Below the pieces are notes generated by a model. It made no database searches. It was not told the DNA's origin and was given only the letters and a program-made list of their open reading frames with translations. Of a DNA stretch of 64,000 bases, positions 1 to 8,359 are shown piece after piece; within the stretch, counting starts at the first letter, position 1, and each line of letters starts with the position of its first letter. This DNA is from Alphaproteobacteria bacterium (GTDB lineage Bacteria > Pseudomonadota > Alphaproteobacteria > UBA8366 > GCA-2717185): positions 22,071-86,070 of the forward strand of contig JBBDQU010000060.1 of NCBI GenBank assembly GCA_040905865.1, written 5' to 3'. The position numbers and the translations under genes were made by a program.

Positions 1-800
1 ATTCCCGTTCCCATCACTCGTTCCAGATCCTTCCCCTTCAGGAAGGGCAGTTCCTCGGTAAAATGGGTAACGCCCTGCCGGTAGCTGCATGGCAGGCGTG
101 TCAGATCCGTACCCCAGAACATGCGGTCGGGACCGAACCGGTCGAATACCGCTTCTATATGATGGCGGATTCCCGCGAACGGGTACGGTTCGTCCGTATA
201 GCCCGGCAGGCATGTCGTCTTCACCGCCACGTTGCCGTGCCGCGCCAGGGTCAGGACGTCTTTCACCGCTTCAAACGGATCAGCGACGTCGCGGGACATG
301 GCCAGATGGTCGATGACCAGCCGCAGTCCCGGATGCCGCGCCGCCACTTTGTCGATCTGCGGAACCTGGCCCGGCGGCAACACCATGATGGGGATGCCTA
401 GCGCCTCCGCCTTCGTCCAGAACCAGTCGACCGATCCGTCCTTCAACCACTGCTGCTGTTCCGCGCGCAGGAATGTCAGGCGAATACCGAGCATGCCCGG
501 TTGCCGTTTCCAGTCCGCCAAGCGCGCCTCGTTCGCGCGGTCGCCGATTTCAAAGCGGCCCATGACCGCAAAACGGTCCGGATAGTCCTGCGCCGCCGCG
601 ATGGCGAGATCGTTGTATTCCCCTTCCCAGGAGGGCGGCACCAGCACCGCGCGGTCGACGCCGGCTTCGTCCATATCCGCCGTCAACTGCGCGGCGGACA
701 GGGGAACGGGCCGGTGCTCCTTGCCAAAACCGTATTCCGGCCAGGGCCGTTCGGGCGTATGGGCGGCCCAGACATGCACCTGCGCGTCCGTGATCAGCAT
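1..800 (-). CDS. Amidohydrolase family protein, truncated by the window edge
   Basis: The frame opens with ATG at 800 behind a strong GGGAGGGG ribosome site and stays open to base 1, so the C-terminus lies outside the window; about 266 residues are visible. It begins LITDAQVHVW, the N-terminal metal-site strand of the amidohydrolase-2 (PF04909) TIM barrels, and later shows VIDHLA and FWGTDLTR, the late His and Asp positions of that family. Such enzymes hydrolyse or decarboxylate small organic acids and lactones in the cytoplasm. The first metal motif has only one His (QVH rather than HxH), which is common in this subfamily. Substrate cannot be told. Codon use matches the neighbours. Confidence 0.85.
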   Translation of the reverse strand, partial: MLITDAQVHVWAAHTPERPWPEYGFGKEHRPVPLSAAQLTADMDEAGVDRAVLVPPSWEGEYNDLAIAAAQDYPDRFAVMGRFEIGDRANEARLADWKRQPGMLGIRLTFLRAEQQQWLKDGSVDWFWTKAEALGIPIMVLPPGQVPQIDKVAARHPGLRLVIDHLAMSRDVADPFEAVKDVLTLARHGNVAVKTTCLPGYTDEPYPFAGIRHHIEAVFDRFGPDRMFWGTDLTRLPCSYRQGVTHFTEELPFLKGKDLERVMGTG

Positions 801-883
801 GAAACATCCCCTCCCAGGGTCCTGTCTGGCTCGTTAGCCGCTGACTCTGAACGATCACGTAAAACTTGCAAGCCGGAAAGCGC

Positions 884-1022
884 TATAGCACATCAGGTTT
901 GAATGGAACCGCAACAGGTTCCATTCAAACCTGTGAAGGTGCTATATCTTCATAAGATAGATCAGATTCACGTGTCTGGTTGGGTCGCCAGAGGCGATCC
1001 CAATCAAACACGATCTGATCTA
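884..1022. repeat. Dispersed repeat, copy A (two-hairpin form)
   Basis: Two adjoining inverted repeats. The first (884-946) has an outer stem TATAGCAC/GTGCTATA and a perfect inner 17-bp stem (894-910 with 917-933, 6-base loop). The second (958-1022) is bounded by TAGATCAGAT and ATCTGATCTA with a central CGCC-AGA-GGCG. Parts of the same sequence recur at 12391-12454 and 49016-49083, and its right tip at 46708-46724, so this is a dispersed intergenic element and not a local terminator only. No coding frame is present in it. Confidence 0.75.
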
Positions 1023-1026
1023 GGCT

Positions 1027-1045
1027 GTTTCAGGTAACCTGAAAC
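1027..1045. promoter_or_regulatory. Perfect 19-bp palindrome ahead of the SnoaL-like gene
   Basis: GTTTCAGGT-A-ACCTGAAAC is a perfect 9+1+9 palindrome placed directly before the Shine-Dalgarno GGGAGG of the gene at 1059. Its symmetry and place suggest an operator for a dimeric repressor acting on mRNA start or early elongation, or alternatively an mRNA hairpin that would hide the ribosome site. No regulator gene lies next to it. Confidence 0.55.
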
Positions 1046-1058
1046 GGGAGGAAGCAAG

Positions 1059-1511
1059 ATGAACGACGCGAAAATCAGCCTGGAAGAGCGCGAGGCCGTG
1101 TTTGCCACGCTGAGACGGTACCTTTGGTGCATGGACACCGGAAACATCGACGGCGTGCCGGCGAATTTTACCGACGACGCCACGATCCGCGACGTTACCG
1201 GCAAGCTGTGGAACAGGGAAGCGGGCGGGGTTTTCGGTTTCGCGACCCATTTCCTCAGCCCCTCCGACAGGCCGACAGGCCAGCACTGGATCCAGCATAT
1301 GGCGGTGAAGGATCCGGGCGACGGCACGCTTCTGGTCATTTCCTACTGGGCGGGCATGAGTTGGGACAACGAAACGGACGAAAAATCCGTACGGCTGATC
1401 GGCTGCTATCGCGACACAATGGTCAAGGTCGATGACAAATGGCTGATCCGGCACAAGATCATCGACCCCTGGAACGCCGCAACGATTCAGGAAGTCGGCC
1501 CATTGGCCTGA
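1059..1511 (+). CDS. SnoaL-like / NTF2-fold protein
   Basis: A 150-residue protein starting at ATG behind GGGAGG. The order of features fits the SnoaL-like (SnoaL_4, NTF2 superfamily) cone fold: an N-terminal helix ending in LRRYLWCMDTGN, then FTDDATI, then alternating strands with FGFATHFL, QHWIQHMAV, VISYWAGMSW and the closing strand DDKWLIRHKIID. Members act as small hydratases, isomerases or ring-hydroxylating dioxygenase beta-like subunits, and many are uncharacterised. It stands alone between the repeat element and the MscS gene, and the palindrome at 1027 suggests separate control. The exact reaction is unknown. Confidence 0.8.
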   Translation: MNDAKISLEEREAVFATLRRYLWCMDTGNIDGVPANFTDDATIRDVTGKLWNREAGGVFGFATHFLSPSDRPTGQHWIQHMAVKDPGDGTLLVISYWAGMSWDNETDEKSVRLIGCYRDTMVKVDDKWLIRHKIIDPWNAATIQEVGPLA

Positions 1512-1641
1512 ATAATTCGGCCGTATCCGCTTCATCTCCGTTCCGTCAGCGGCCGGGCAATCAGGCGGTTAAATAATGCCGTCGATCCCCGGACATGGCA
1601 TATTCGGTCCGGGTAGCGAAGAACGGACCGGGGACCATGGA

Positions 1642-2943
1642 ATGCAACAACTGACCGAATGGGCCCAGGCCGCCCAGAAGGATGCGCTCGCCCATCTGGT
1701 GAGTTCCGCCTTCTATCTCCAGATTGGCATTGTACTGACGGCCCTGATCGTATCGTGGATCCTGTCAAAAAGCGTCGTTTCCCGAATACGGATTTTCCGC
1801 GAAGAACCGCAATCGGGCAATTACCTCGACCTCCGCATGACGATACACAATGCCGGCGCACTGGTGCCCGTGCTGATGGCCGCCATAATGCTCGGCATCG
1901 CCACGCCGGTCAGCGCCGAAGCGATAGGCAGCTTCTGGCTTGTCCGAGCGGCGCAGGGCGTGGCCTTTATCTACCTCGTCTACAGTCTCGCCAATCACTT
2001 CATAAGCAACAAGACGATCACCTTCATCCTGAAATGGATCGGCGTTCCCATTGCCCTGCTGTATATCGCCGGCTGGTTGAGCATATTTACGGAACATCTC
2101 GACAGCATCTCGTTTGAAATAGGCAACATCCGGATATCGCTTTACGCGGTCCTGCGCACCTTCATTTTCGGCATCGTCCTGTTCTGGCTCGGCCGTGTGT
2201 CGAACGCCACCGGCCAGCGGCTGATCCGCAATCGCGACGCAATGGACGCCGGCACGCGCGAGGTCATCGCCAAGCTGTTCGAGATCGGCATTTTTGTGCT
2301 GATCTTCCTGTTGCTGATGAATGTGATGGGCATCGACCTGACGGCGCTGGCGGTGTTCGGCGGCGCGCTTGGCGTCGGCCTCGGTTTTGGATTGCAGCAG
2401 ATCGCCTCGAATTTCATTTCGGGTATCATCATCCTGCTCGACCGCACCATCAGTATCGGCGACTACATCGAACTGGAAGACGGCCGTACCGGTGTCCTGC
2501 GCGAACTGACCATGCGTTCAGCAACGCTGGAAACCTTCGACGGCAAGGACATCATGGTCCCGAATGAACGCTTCATCACCACCGCCTTCACCAACTGGAC
2601 CCACAACAACCGCAAGCAACGATATTCGCTGTATTTCCAGGTTGCCTATGACACGGACCTGGAAAAGCTCTTCGACATCGTTCGCGACGTCGTCGCGAGC
2701 CATCCCAAGGTGCTCAGCGGCAACGACCTGCCCATTGAAGAACGGCCCGATGCCGAAATCGAAAAATTCGGCGATTCCGGGATCGAAATCCTTGTCGAAT
2801 TCTGGATGATCGGTATCGATGACGGTGAAAACCGGGTCGGCGGCGACCTGAACCTGATGATCTGGACGGCGCTGAAGGCCAATGGCATCAATATTCCGTT
2901 CCCGCAGCGGGAAGTCAGGGTACTGGGCGAGAAGGTTCACTGA
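1642..2943 (+). CDS. MscS-family mechanosensitive ion channel
   Basis: I start at ATG 1642 (MQQLTEW) and not at the in-frame ATG 66 bases upstream, because the residues in between look non-coding. The protein of about 433 residues has five or six hydrophobic helices, then the MscS pore helix and beta domain: GALGVGLGFGLQQIASNF followed by RTISIGDYIEL and LETFDGKDIMVPNE. It belongs to the larger MscS class with extra N-terminal membrane helices. It would open under membrane tension in the inner membrane and release solutes on osmotic downshift. No partner gene adjoins it. Confidence 0.93.
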   Translation: MQQLTEWAQAAQKDALAHLVSSAFYLQIGIVLTALIVSWILSKSVVSRIRIFREEPQSGNYLDLRMTIHNAGALVPVLMAAIMLGIATPVSAEAIGSFWLVRAAQGVAFIYLVYSLANHFISNKTITFILKWIGVPIALLYIAGWLSIFTEHLDSISFEIGNIRISLYAVLRTFIFGIVLFWLGRVSNATGQRLIRNRDAMDAGTREVIAKLFEIGIFVLIFLLLMNVMGIDLTALAVFGGALGVGLGFGLQQIASNFISGIIILLDRTISIGDYIELEDGRTGVLRELTMRSATLETFDGKDIMVPNERFITTAFTNWTHNNRKQRYSLYFQVAYDTDLEKLFDIVRDVVASHPKVLSGNDLPIEERPDAEIEKFGDSGIEILVEFWMIGIDDGENRVGGDLNLMIWTALKANGINIPFPQREVRVLGEKVH

Positions 2944-3037
2944 TCATTGGCCGGGAAGCGGCGCCGCTGCTTGACAGGCGCCGCCCCATCAGATCAGCAT
3001 AACTTCTGAATCACGCATAACGCGCAGGGAGAGACAC

Positions 3038-3433
3038 ATGGGAAAACTTCGACATATCGGCGTCACGGTTCCCGATCTGGAAGCGGCGGCGCAGTTCTAC
3101 GAGAAGACCTTCGACATGCACCGGGTCCGGGAATCGGACATTGCGATCATTCTGTCAGACGGTACGGTCAGTCTCGCGATCCTGAAATTCAGGACGGACG
3201 AGCAGGCCGGCGACGAGCGCGGCAAGGACTTCCACGGTTTGCACCACATGGGATTCGTCGTCGACGATATCGGAGAATCCAGCAAGACGGTTGAGGCCAA
3301 TGGCGGCAAGTATCACATGAAGCTGCCGTCGCGCCCGGAAAGCATGTCGGAGCTCAAATTCCGCGACCCCAACGGCGTCGTATTCGACATCGTGACACCG
3401 GAATACGGCAAGAAGTCCTGGCACGCTTCATGA
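3038..3433 (+). CDS. VOC (glyoxalase/bleomycin-resistance fold) protein
   Basis: 131 residues with ATG after AGGGAGAGACAC. A single vicinal-oxygen-chelate domain runs the whole length: LRHIGVTVPDLEAAAQFYEKTF at the start, HHMGFVVDDIGES in the middle, and LKFRDPNGVVFDIV at the end, giving the paired beta-alpha-beta-beta-beta units. His and Glu-type metal positions are present (H in LRHIG, H in HHMGF). Related proteins include methylmalonyl-CoA epimerases and lactoylglutathione lyases, but nothing here fixes the substrate. It converges with znuA, whose stop lies six bases beyond. Confidence 0.85.
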   Translation: MGKLRHIGVTVPDLEAAAQFYEKTFDMHRVRESDIAIILSDGTVSLAILKFRTDEQAGDERGKDFHGLHHMGFVVDDIGESSKTVEANGGKYHMKLPSRPESMSELKFRDPNGVVFDIVTPEYGKKSWHAS

Positions 3434-3439
3434 GCAAGC

Positions 3440-4513
3440 TCAGCCGGGGCCGCCAAGGCATGTGCGCAGTCCGGCTGCGAGATTTTCCAGCAGTGTGAAA
3501 TAGGCGTCCGGGCCCGGCGGAATTTCCGCGCCGACCGGGTCCAGGGTGCCAGCCTTCGCCTGTGTACCTTCCAGCACCGTCGCAACCAGCGCCGGCGCGA
3601 ATTGCGGTTCGGCGAATACGCAGCGTGCGCCGGTCGCGTGGATTTTTTCCCGGATTTCATACAGCCGCTTCACACCAGGGCTGCGCTCCGGGCTGATGGT
3701 CAGGGACCCGACAGCATTCATACCGTAACGGCGCTCGAAGTACTGGTACGCATCGTGAAACACGATGTAGGGGATTGTGCGGACTGGCGCCAGGGTATCG
3801 CGCAAACCTTTATCCAGCGTATCGAGCCGCCGCAATAGCGCTTCACCATTGGCGGCATAGGCCGGGGCATTCGCCGGATCGGTTTTCTGCAGCGTCGCGA
3901 CGATGACTCGAACCATCGCCTGCGCAGTCACCGGGTCAAGCCAGACATGCAGGTCCCTGGCGTGATCGTGATCGTGATCGTGATCGTGATCGTGATCGTG
4001 ATGCCCTTCATGCCCGTGATGCCCGCTTTCACTTCCGGAATGGCGGGTAGCCCCGTGGTCGGCTTCCCGGTGTCCTGAATCCTTGTGGTCCGTATGATTA
4101 TGGTCGGCTTCTTTGTGTTCCGATTCCTGATGGCCGGCCTCGTCATGCGCCTCCCAACTACCGCCTTCACGGCCTTCCAGCAGAGGCACATGTGTGCCGA
4201 GCGCCACGACGGCCGCGTCCTGCGACAGGGCCGCCAGCGGCTTTACCAGGAAGGTTTCCAGGCCGGCGCCGACCCAGAATACCGCACTGGCGGATTGCAG
4301 CGCCCGCGCTGCGCTGGGAGTCAGGGCGAAGTCGTGCGGCGACGCGGCGCCGGTAACGAGCAATTGCGGCGCGCCAACACCCTGCATCACCCCGGCCACC
4401 AGCGAATGCACCGGCAGGACGGACGCCACCACCCCGGATGACGCTGTGGCGGTAACGGGGAGCAGGAAAACCATCGCGAGTGCAGGGACGGCGCGGCAGA
4501 GGAAGCAAAGCAT
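3440..4513 (-). CDS. znuA: Zinc ABC transporter substrate-binding protein ZnuA
   Basis: A 357-residue periplasmic protein with a Sec signal peptide (hydrophobic VPALAMVFLLPVTATA). The cluster A-I fold is clear: SVLPVHSLVAGV, TGAASPHDFALTPSAARAL with the first His ligand, HVWLDPVTAQAM with the second, IVFHDAYQYFERRYG with the third. Between the first two lies a very long loop rich in His, Asp and Glu including a run of HD pairs, which in ZnuA proteins collects Zn2+. The run is encoded by a GTGATC hexamer array at 3962-4003. A 19-bp Zur-type palindrome stands 17 bases upstream. znuB and znuC are not in the window, so the rest of the transporter must be elsewhere. Confidence 0.93.
   Translation of the reverse strand: MLCFLCRAVPALAMVFLLPVTATASSGVVASVLPVHSLVAGVMQGVGAPQLLVTGAASPHDFALTPSAARALQSASAVFWVGAGLETFLVKPLAALSQDAAVVALGTHVPLLEGREGGSWEAHDEAGHQESEHKEADHNHTDHKDSGHREADHGATRHSGSESGHHGHEGHHDHDHDHDHDHDHARDLHVWLDPVTAQAMVRVIVATLQKTDPANAPAYAANGEALLRRLDTLDKGLRDTLAPVRTIPYIVFHDAYQYFERRYGMNAVGSLTISPERSPGVKRLYEIREKIHATGARCVFAEPQFAPALVATVLEGTQAKAGTLDPVGAEIPPGPDAYFTLLENLAAGLRTCLGGPG
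3962..4003. repeat. GTGATC hexanucleotide tandem array inside znuA
   Basis: Six exact copies of GTGATC (plus strand) and a seventh partial one. On the coding strand each unit gives Asp-His, so change by whole units alters the length of the metal-binding loop without breaking the frame. The NicO gene has an independent array with a different hexamer. Confidence 0.9.
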
Positions 4514-4530
4514 CGGTTGATCCTTTAAAC

Positions 4531-4549
4531 AATGTTATATTATAACATT
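4531..4549. promoter_or_regulatory. Zur box upstream of znuA
   Basis: AATGTTATATTATAACATT is a perfect 9+1+9 palindrome that matches the alphaproteobacterial Zur operator type (GTTATAnTATAAC core). It sits 17 bases before the znuA start, where bound Zn-Zur would block transcription. Family knowledge gives the regulator; binding itself is inferred. Confidence 0.85.
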
Positions 4550-4664
4550 ATGGGATAGAGGATAACACGTCAACTGATATCGAATAGATGCGCCTGCTAC
4601 AGCGCGGCGATTTCAGACTCAGGGAGATCGCCAACCCGAATTTGCATTGCGGCTTTCCGGCACT

Positions 4665-5699
4665 TCACGGCAGGAGGGGATGGGCCGGTCCAAGCGATCC
4701 CCAAAACAGCAGGATGCCCATCAGGGCAATCATGGATCCGCCGACCGTGGCGAAAAGATGCGTCGCCAGCGCCAGGTTGTCATACCGGGTTCGCGCCAGC
4801 GACGTGGCCAGATTGCGGGCGCCGACCGCAAGTACGGCAAGCCCCGCCACGGCCGCCGCCGTGCCCAGCGACATCGCCAGAACGGCCAGCATGCCCGGCA
4901 CTCGCAGCCCCATCAGCCCAGCGACGATCAGCACCATAACCGCGCCGCTGCAGGGCCGGATACCGATGGACAGCACCATGCCCGTAATCGTCCGCCAGCC
5001 CTGTTGCGCCAGTTGATCCGGTGTCGGAACATGAACATGGCCCCCATGACAGGTTGCATGGTCATGGTCATGGTCATGGTCATGGTCATGGTCATGCGCT
5101 TCCAGCGGATGACCGTGATGATCATGGATCACAGCCGCCCGGCCAGCCCCGCGGGACCGGCGGAACGCCTGCATCCCACGCCAGGCCAGCATCGCACCCA
5201 GCGCCGCGACCAGCGCGAAGCTAAGGCTTTCCAGCGTTCCGGACGCGGCATAGGCATCACGAGTGGACCAGCCAATCAGTTCCCGTGCCCCTTCGACCAG
5301 TATCACCGCCGTCACCCCTTGCAGCAATGCCGCGGCCAGCGCGATCCAGACACCCAGGCGGATCCGACTTTCATGGGTCAGCAGATAGGCGGAAAGGATC
5401 GCCTTGCCATGTCCGGGACCGGCAGCGTGAAACACCCCATAGACGAAACTGCCGAGGATCAGCGTCCATATTGTGGCAACCGACGCATCCGCCTTCACCG
5501 CCCGGACCGATGACGTCAGTTCCCTGTGGTACTGGCGCTGGGATTCGAAGACCCAGGCGGAAAACCGTGTCCACTGATCGCCTGCCCAGTCGAACGCTCC
5601 AATGGCATGCGCCGCATCCGGCACGAGTACCGCGCCAGCGGCGCCGACAGCCAGCACGACCGCCAGACACCGGCCAATAGCAACTTTGCTCATGGACAA
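4665..5699 (-). CDS. NicO/RcnA-type nickel/cobalt (or zinc) membrane transporter
   Basis: 344 residues with an N-terminal signal-like helix and about six membrane helices. HAAGPGHGKAILSAY is the typical NicO/RcnA metal motif in the first core helix, and GIRPCSGAVMVL is the matching motif in the second half. A cytosolic or periplasmic loop between them holds a His-rich stretch with six HD pairs followed by CHGGHVH. It overlaps the DUF1007 gene upstream by ten bases, a pairing common in proteobacteria. Family members export or import Ni2+/Co2+; in alphaproteobacteria this DUF1007 pair is often tied to zinc control, and the nearby Zur-controlled znuA agrees, but the ion is inferred. Confidence 0.82.
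   Translation of the reverse strand: MSMSKVAIGRCLAVVLAVGAAGAVLVPDAAHAIGAFDWAGDQWTRFSAWVFESQRQYHRELTSSVRAVKADASVATIWTLILGSFVYGVFHAAGPGHGKAILSAYLLTHESRIRLGVWIALAAALLQGVTAVILVEGARELIGWSTRDAYAASGTLESLSFALVAALGAMLAWRGMQAFRRSRGAGRAAVIHDHHGHPLEAHDHDHDHDHDHDHATCHGGHVHVPTPDQLAQQGWRTITGMVLSIGIRPCSGAVMVLIVAGLMGLRVPGMLAVLAMSLGTAAAVAGLAVLAVGARNLATSLARTRYDNLALATHLFATVGGSMIALMGILLFWGSLGPAHPLLP
5060..5095. repeat. GGTCAT hexanucleotide tandem array inside the NicO gene
   Basis: Six exact copies of GGTCAT on the plus strand, read as ATGACC/CATGAC on the coding strand so that each unit adds a His-Asp pair. The hexamer differs from that in znuA, so the two arrays are not copies of each other. Confidence 0.9.
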
Positions 5700-6346
5700 T
5701 GGAGCGTCACTGTTTCCGCAAAATATTCGCCCAGGCCATCCCCGGCGCTTTCGGACTGGTCGAGCGACTGGGCCAGTGACAGAATATTCATATCCGGCTT
5801 CGGTTCCGCGATGGCGTAGGTACAGCTTTCGGGCGCATCGCCTTCAAACAAAACCGGGCGGTCTTTGATATGCGCCACCTCAATGTAGTAGGTGGGGTCG
5901 TAGATCCGGTACACCAGCGTTTCCCGGCGGAGGTCGATCGGCTGCGCCAGCGGCAGGATAAAGGCGAGACCCAGTCGCCCCTGAAAGAAGGTCGATTCGA
6001 CATCGCGCGCGGGGCCGGTCGCCACCGTCTTTCCCGCCACTTTCATGAAGGTAAAGTAGGAATAGTCCTTCAGGCCCTTCGCCGATTCCTGCGCCAGCGC
6101 CTGCAGCGCGGGGTCGTCCGGGATACCGTCGCCGTCCTTGTCCATTCCTTCGGTGGCGAACGCCGTATAAAATTCGTCAAATGTCCACAGAACGCGCAGC
6201 GCCGCAATCCGCCCTTCCGCATCGACCATCGCCGCGGTGCGCAGGTCGATCCAGGTATGGGGATGCGCCGATACGTGCGCCGGCCAAAGCGATATCGCCA
6301 TGCCGACGGCGATCATGCGGCACCACCACGCTGAATGTTTGCGCAT
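5690..6346 (-). CDS. DUF1007 family periplasmic protein
   Basis: 218 residues with a Sec signal peptide ending near AHVSA and then the hallmark HPHTWID, the conserved metal-binding start of the DUF1007 domain. It continues with FDEFYTAF, an EF-hand-like DKDGDGIPD loop, YSYFTFMKV, and a C-terminal region with CTYAI. Its last codons overlap the start of the NicO gene, so the two are translated together. DUF1007 proteins act outside the inner membrane with NicO transporters, probably handing metal to or from them. First gene of the leftward pair; its promoter must lie in the 117-base gap before the EF-hand gene. Confidence 0.88.
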   Translation of the reverse strand: MRKHSAWWCRMIAVGMAISLWPAHVSAHPHTWIDLRTAAMVDAEGRIAALRVLWTFDEFYTAFATEGMDKDGDGIPDDPALQALAQESAKGLKDYSYFTFMKVAGKTVATGPARDVESTFFQGRLGLAFILPLAQPIDLRRETLVYRIYDPTYYIEVAHIKDRPVLFEGDAPESCTYAIAEPKPDMNILSLAQSLDQSESAGDGLGEYFAETVTLHCP

Positions 6347-6463
6347 CCGCTTTTCACCGGTCCTGTTCGTTTCAATGTTTATACACCTAATCGATCAGCA
6401 TATTCTTGCAAGGTTAAAATTGAGCGACGCAAAATTGCCATATTGCCAAAGGATAGTCCCTGA

Positions 6464-6976
6464 ATGCGCGTGATACTGATATTGCTTCTGTGTTGGGCCG
6501 CACCGTCTTTCGCGAAACAGTCCCCCCGGGATTCCGACGCGAACGCGGTTCAGTCCTTCATTCACGATGTCTCGCGGACCTGCGTCTCGCAGCGTGCACA
6601 GCAGTGTATCGATGCCGGCTGGAGATTCGCCGCCCGCTCCCCGGAACAGGGGCTGACCCTTGTGGAACTGCAGGAACTGCGGCAGAAACTGGGCGGCTGG
6701 TTTAACACGTTTCAGAACTCCATGACGCCACAGGAACGCGGATCGGTCATGATGGGCCTGCTACTGGCCGATGGCATCGGCATACAACGGCTGCACTCGG
6801 CGTTCGACACCGACGGCAACGGCAGGGTGACCCAGCGCGAACTGCTCGCCGACGTGAAGCTCGACAACCGGCCGCTCGGCGCCGTTCTACTGGACGAAGA
6901 CGCCGTCAACCGTAAGGCCCTTGCCGGCCGGCTGGGCATGCCACCCGACATGATCGAAGGGCTGTTTACACCATAG
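6464..6976 (+). CDS. Secreted EF-hand protein of unknown function
   Basis: 170 residues with a short signal peptide (MRVILILLLCWAAPSFA). The middle shows two Cys (RTCVSQRAQQC) that could form a disulfide. One well-formed EF-hand calcium loop, DTDGNGRVTQRE, lies near residue 115-126. There is no other recognisable domain. It is divergent from the DUF1007 gene, which also has an EF-hand-like loop, so the two may share a promoter region. Function unknown; calcium binding outside the cell is inferred from the motif. Confidence 0.75.
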   Translation: MRVILILLLCWAAPSFAKQSPRDSDANAVQSFIHDVSRTCVSQRAQQCIDAGWRFAARSPEQGLTLVELQELRQKLGGWFNTFQNSMTPQERGSVMMGLLLADGIGIQRLHSAFDTDGNGRVTQRELLADVKLDNRPLGAVLLDEDAVNRKALAGRLGMPPDMIEGLFTP

Positions 6977-6990
6977 GTTCGCGGCCCCTG

Positions 6991-7581
6991 TCAGACCCGC
7001 ACCACAAAGTCGAACCGTCCGGTCCGCCGCCCGTTTCCACCGTCGAGCGTCAGTTCCAGTTCCGGTCTGTAGCCAAAATCGCTGAGCCTACGGGGATCGT
7101 CCGGAAAATATAGCTGTGTCGTCAGCAAGAGGCCCTTCGGCGCGCGGACCTTCACATGGAAGTGGCGGGCGCGGCCGGGATAGTCACCCGGCGTGCAGGT
7201 AGTGAAACGGTAACGGCCGGAATCATCGGCATACTGGTGGCCGCGAAGGTCATAGCCGCTGTTGTCGTAGCGCCCGCGCCGGTCCGCATGCCAAAGATCG
7301 ACCATTGCGCCGGCCACCGGCCGGCAGGCGCTATCGAGCACGAAGCCCTGTAGCACAAGCACTTCGCCCGGTGCTGTATCGCCGGTGAAATCCCCTTTCA
7401 ACGGTGAATCGGGCGTGTAAAACGGTCCTTCGCTCTGGGACGCCGTGACATCGACGGGATCGTTGCAGGATGGCGTCAGCGCCGATTCCGCACGAAGCGG
7501 CAGGGTAGCCAGCGTCAGCCCCGCGCCGGCGCCCGCCAGAAGCCAGCGCCGTCGAACGCCCCGAATCTGATCGTCCGTCAT
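6991..7581 (-). CDS. Tat-exported intradiol ring-cleavage dioxygenase-like protein
   Basis: 196 residues. The N-terminus RRRWLLAGAGAGLTLATLPLRA is a twin-arginine signal with the RR pair, so it is probably exported folded. The rest follows the intradiol dioxygenase core: SEGPFYTPDSPL, VLDSACRPVAGAMVDLWHADRRGRYD, then YRFTTCTPGDYPGRARHFHVKV, which holds the Tyr and His iron ligands, and a closing QLYFPDDP. Cytoplasmic catechol and protocatechuate dioxygenases share this fold, while exported single-domain members are poorly studied. It lies downstream of the DsbD-like and redoxin genes on the same strand with a 114-base gap. Confidence 0.87.
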   Translation of the reverse strand: MTDDQIRGVRRRWLLAGAGAGLTLATLPLRAESALTPSCNDPVDVTASQSEGPFYTPDSPLKGDFTGDTAPGEVLVLQGFVLDSACRPVAGAMVDLWHADRRGRYDNSGYDLRGHQYADDSGRYRFTTCTPGDYPGRARHFHVKVRAPKGLLLTTQLYFPDDPRRLSDFGYRPELELTLDGGNGRRTGRFDFVVRV

Positions 7582-7695
7582 CTTGCCTCCTTTCGGCGAT
7601 GCCCGCGGCTTTCCGGCGCGGTGACGCCGTTTCGATGCCGGTGGCCCGCCCCAACAACAATCGTCAAGATGAAACCGCGCACACGGCGCGGCAGC

Positions 7696-8328
7696 CTACC
7701 AGGCATATTTGACGCTACAGCCATATGCCCTGGTGACCGGATTGGAGACTGGCTTGCCTGCCGCCAACTCGTTCAGCGCCACGGTGACGTAATTTGTCGC
7801 CTTCGGGATATCGGATTGACGCGCGGAAGGAATACTGTCGATCCCGCCCATGTATTTCAGGACTCCGTCAGGATCCACGATATACATATGGGGCGTGGTG
7901 CGTGCGCCGTACATCCGGCCGATCTCGCCCTTCGGATCGAGGATGATCTCGGTCGGGTTCGCGTCATGCTGTTTCACGATATCCATCGCTTCGGCCGCTT
8001 CGACGTAGCCTTCCTCCCCCGGTGCGGAGGAGATTACCGTCAGCCAGACGGCGCCCTTGGCCAGCGCGTCCCGCTGGGTCTGCTGCATATTGCCGGCGCC
8101 GTAATGTTTGCGGACATAGGGGCATTCATGGCTGGTCCATTCCAGAACAACCGTTTTGCCCCGATATGCGTCCAGCGAGATCGTCCGGCCGCTGGCCGCG
8201 ACGCCTTCAAAACCCGGCGCCGGCGCATCGACCTTCGCCGTACCCGCCGCCTGTCCGGTCCCGCTTGTGAAGACGGCAGCGACCGCAACCGCCAAGCCGA
8301 GCATTATTCGCCGGTTCAGTAATTTCAT
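7696..8328 (-). CDS. Periplasmic redoxin (AhpC/TSA-like thioredoxin fold)
   Basis: The start is ATG 8328, directly behind AAAGGAG; a longer frame to 8379 exists but lacks such a site. 210 residues with a signal peptide (GLAVAVAAVFTSGTGQA). The thioredoxin fold shows VLEWTSHECPYVRKHY, where only one Cys stands in place of a CxxC pair, then AVWLTVISSAPGEEGYV, IILDPKGEIGRMYGARTTPHMYIVDPDG with the cis-Pro loop. This pattern is that of redoxin-domain peroxidase or thiol proteins. It follows the DsbD-like gene by 31 bases and is probably kept reduced by it. Confidence 0.87.
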   Translation of the reverse strand: MKLLNRRIMLGLAVAVAAVFTSGTGQAAGTAKVDAPAPGFEGVAASGRTISLDAYRGKTVVLEWTSHECPYVRKHYGAGNMQQTQRDALAKGAVWLTVISSAPGEEGYVEAAEAMDIVKQHDANPTEIILDPKGEIGRMYGARTTPHMYIVDPDGVLKYMGGIDSIPSARQSDIPKATNYVTVALNELAAGKPVSNPVTRAYGCSVKYAW

Positions 8329-8359
8329 GGGCGTCTCCTTTCCGTGGGAAATGGATCGT

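Noticed and set aside
3962..4003. CRISPR-like array
   Set aside because: The hexamer repeats have no spacers and are in frame inside znuA.
6370..6400. Possible second Zur box before DUF1007
   Set aside because: Only a half-site like AATGTTTATA is present, and no symmetric second arm is found.
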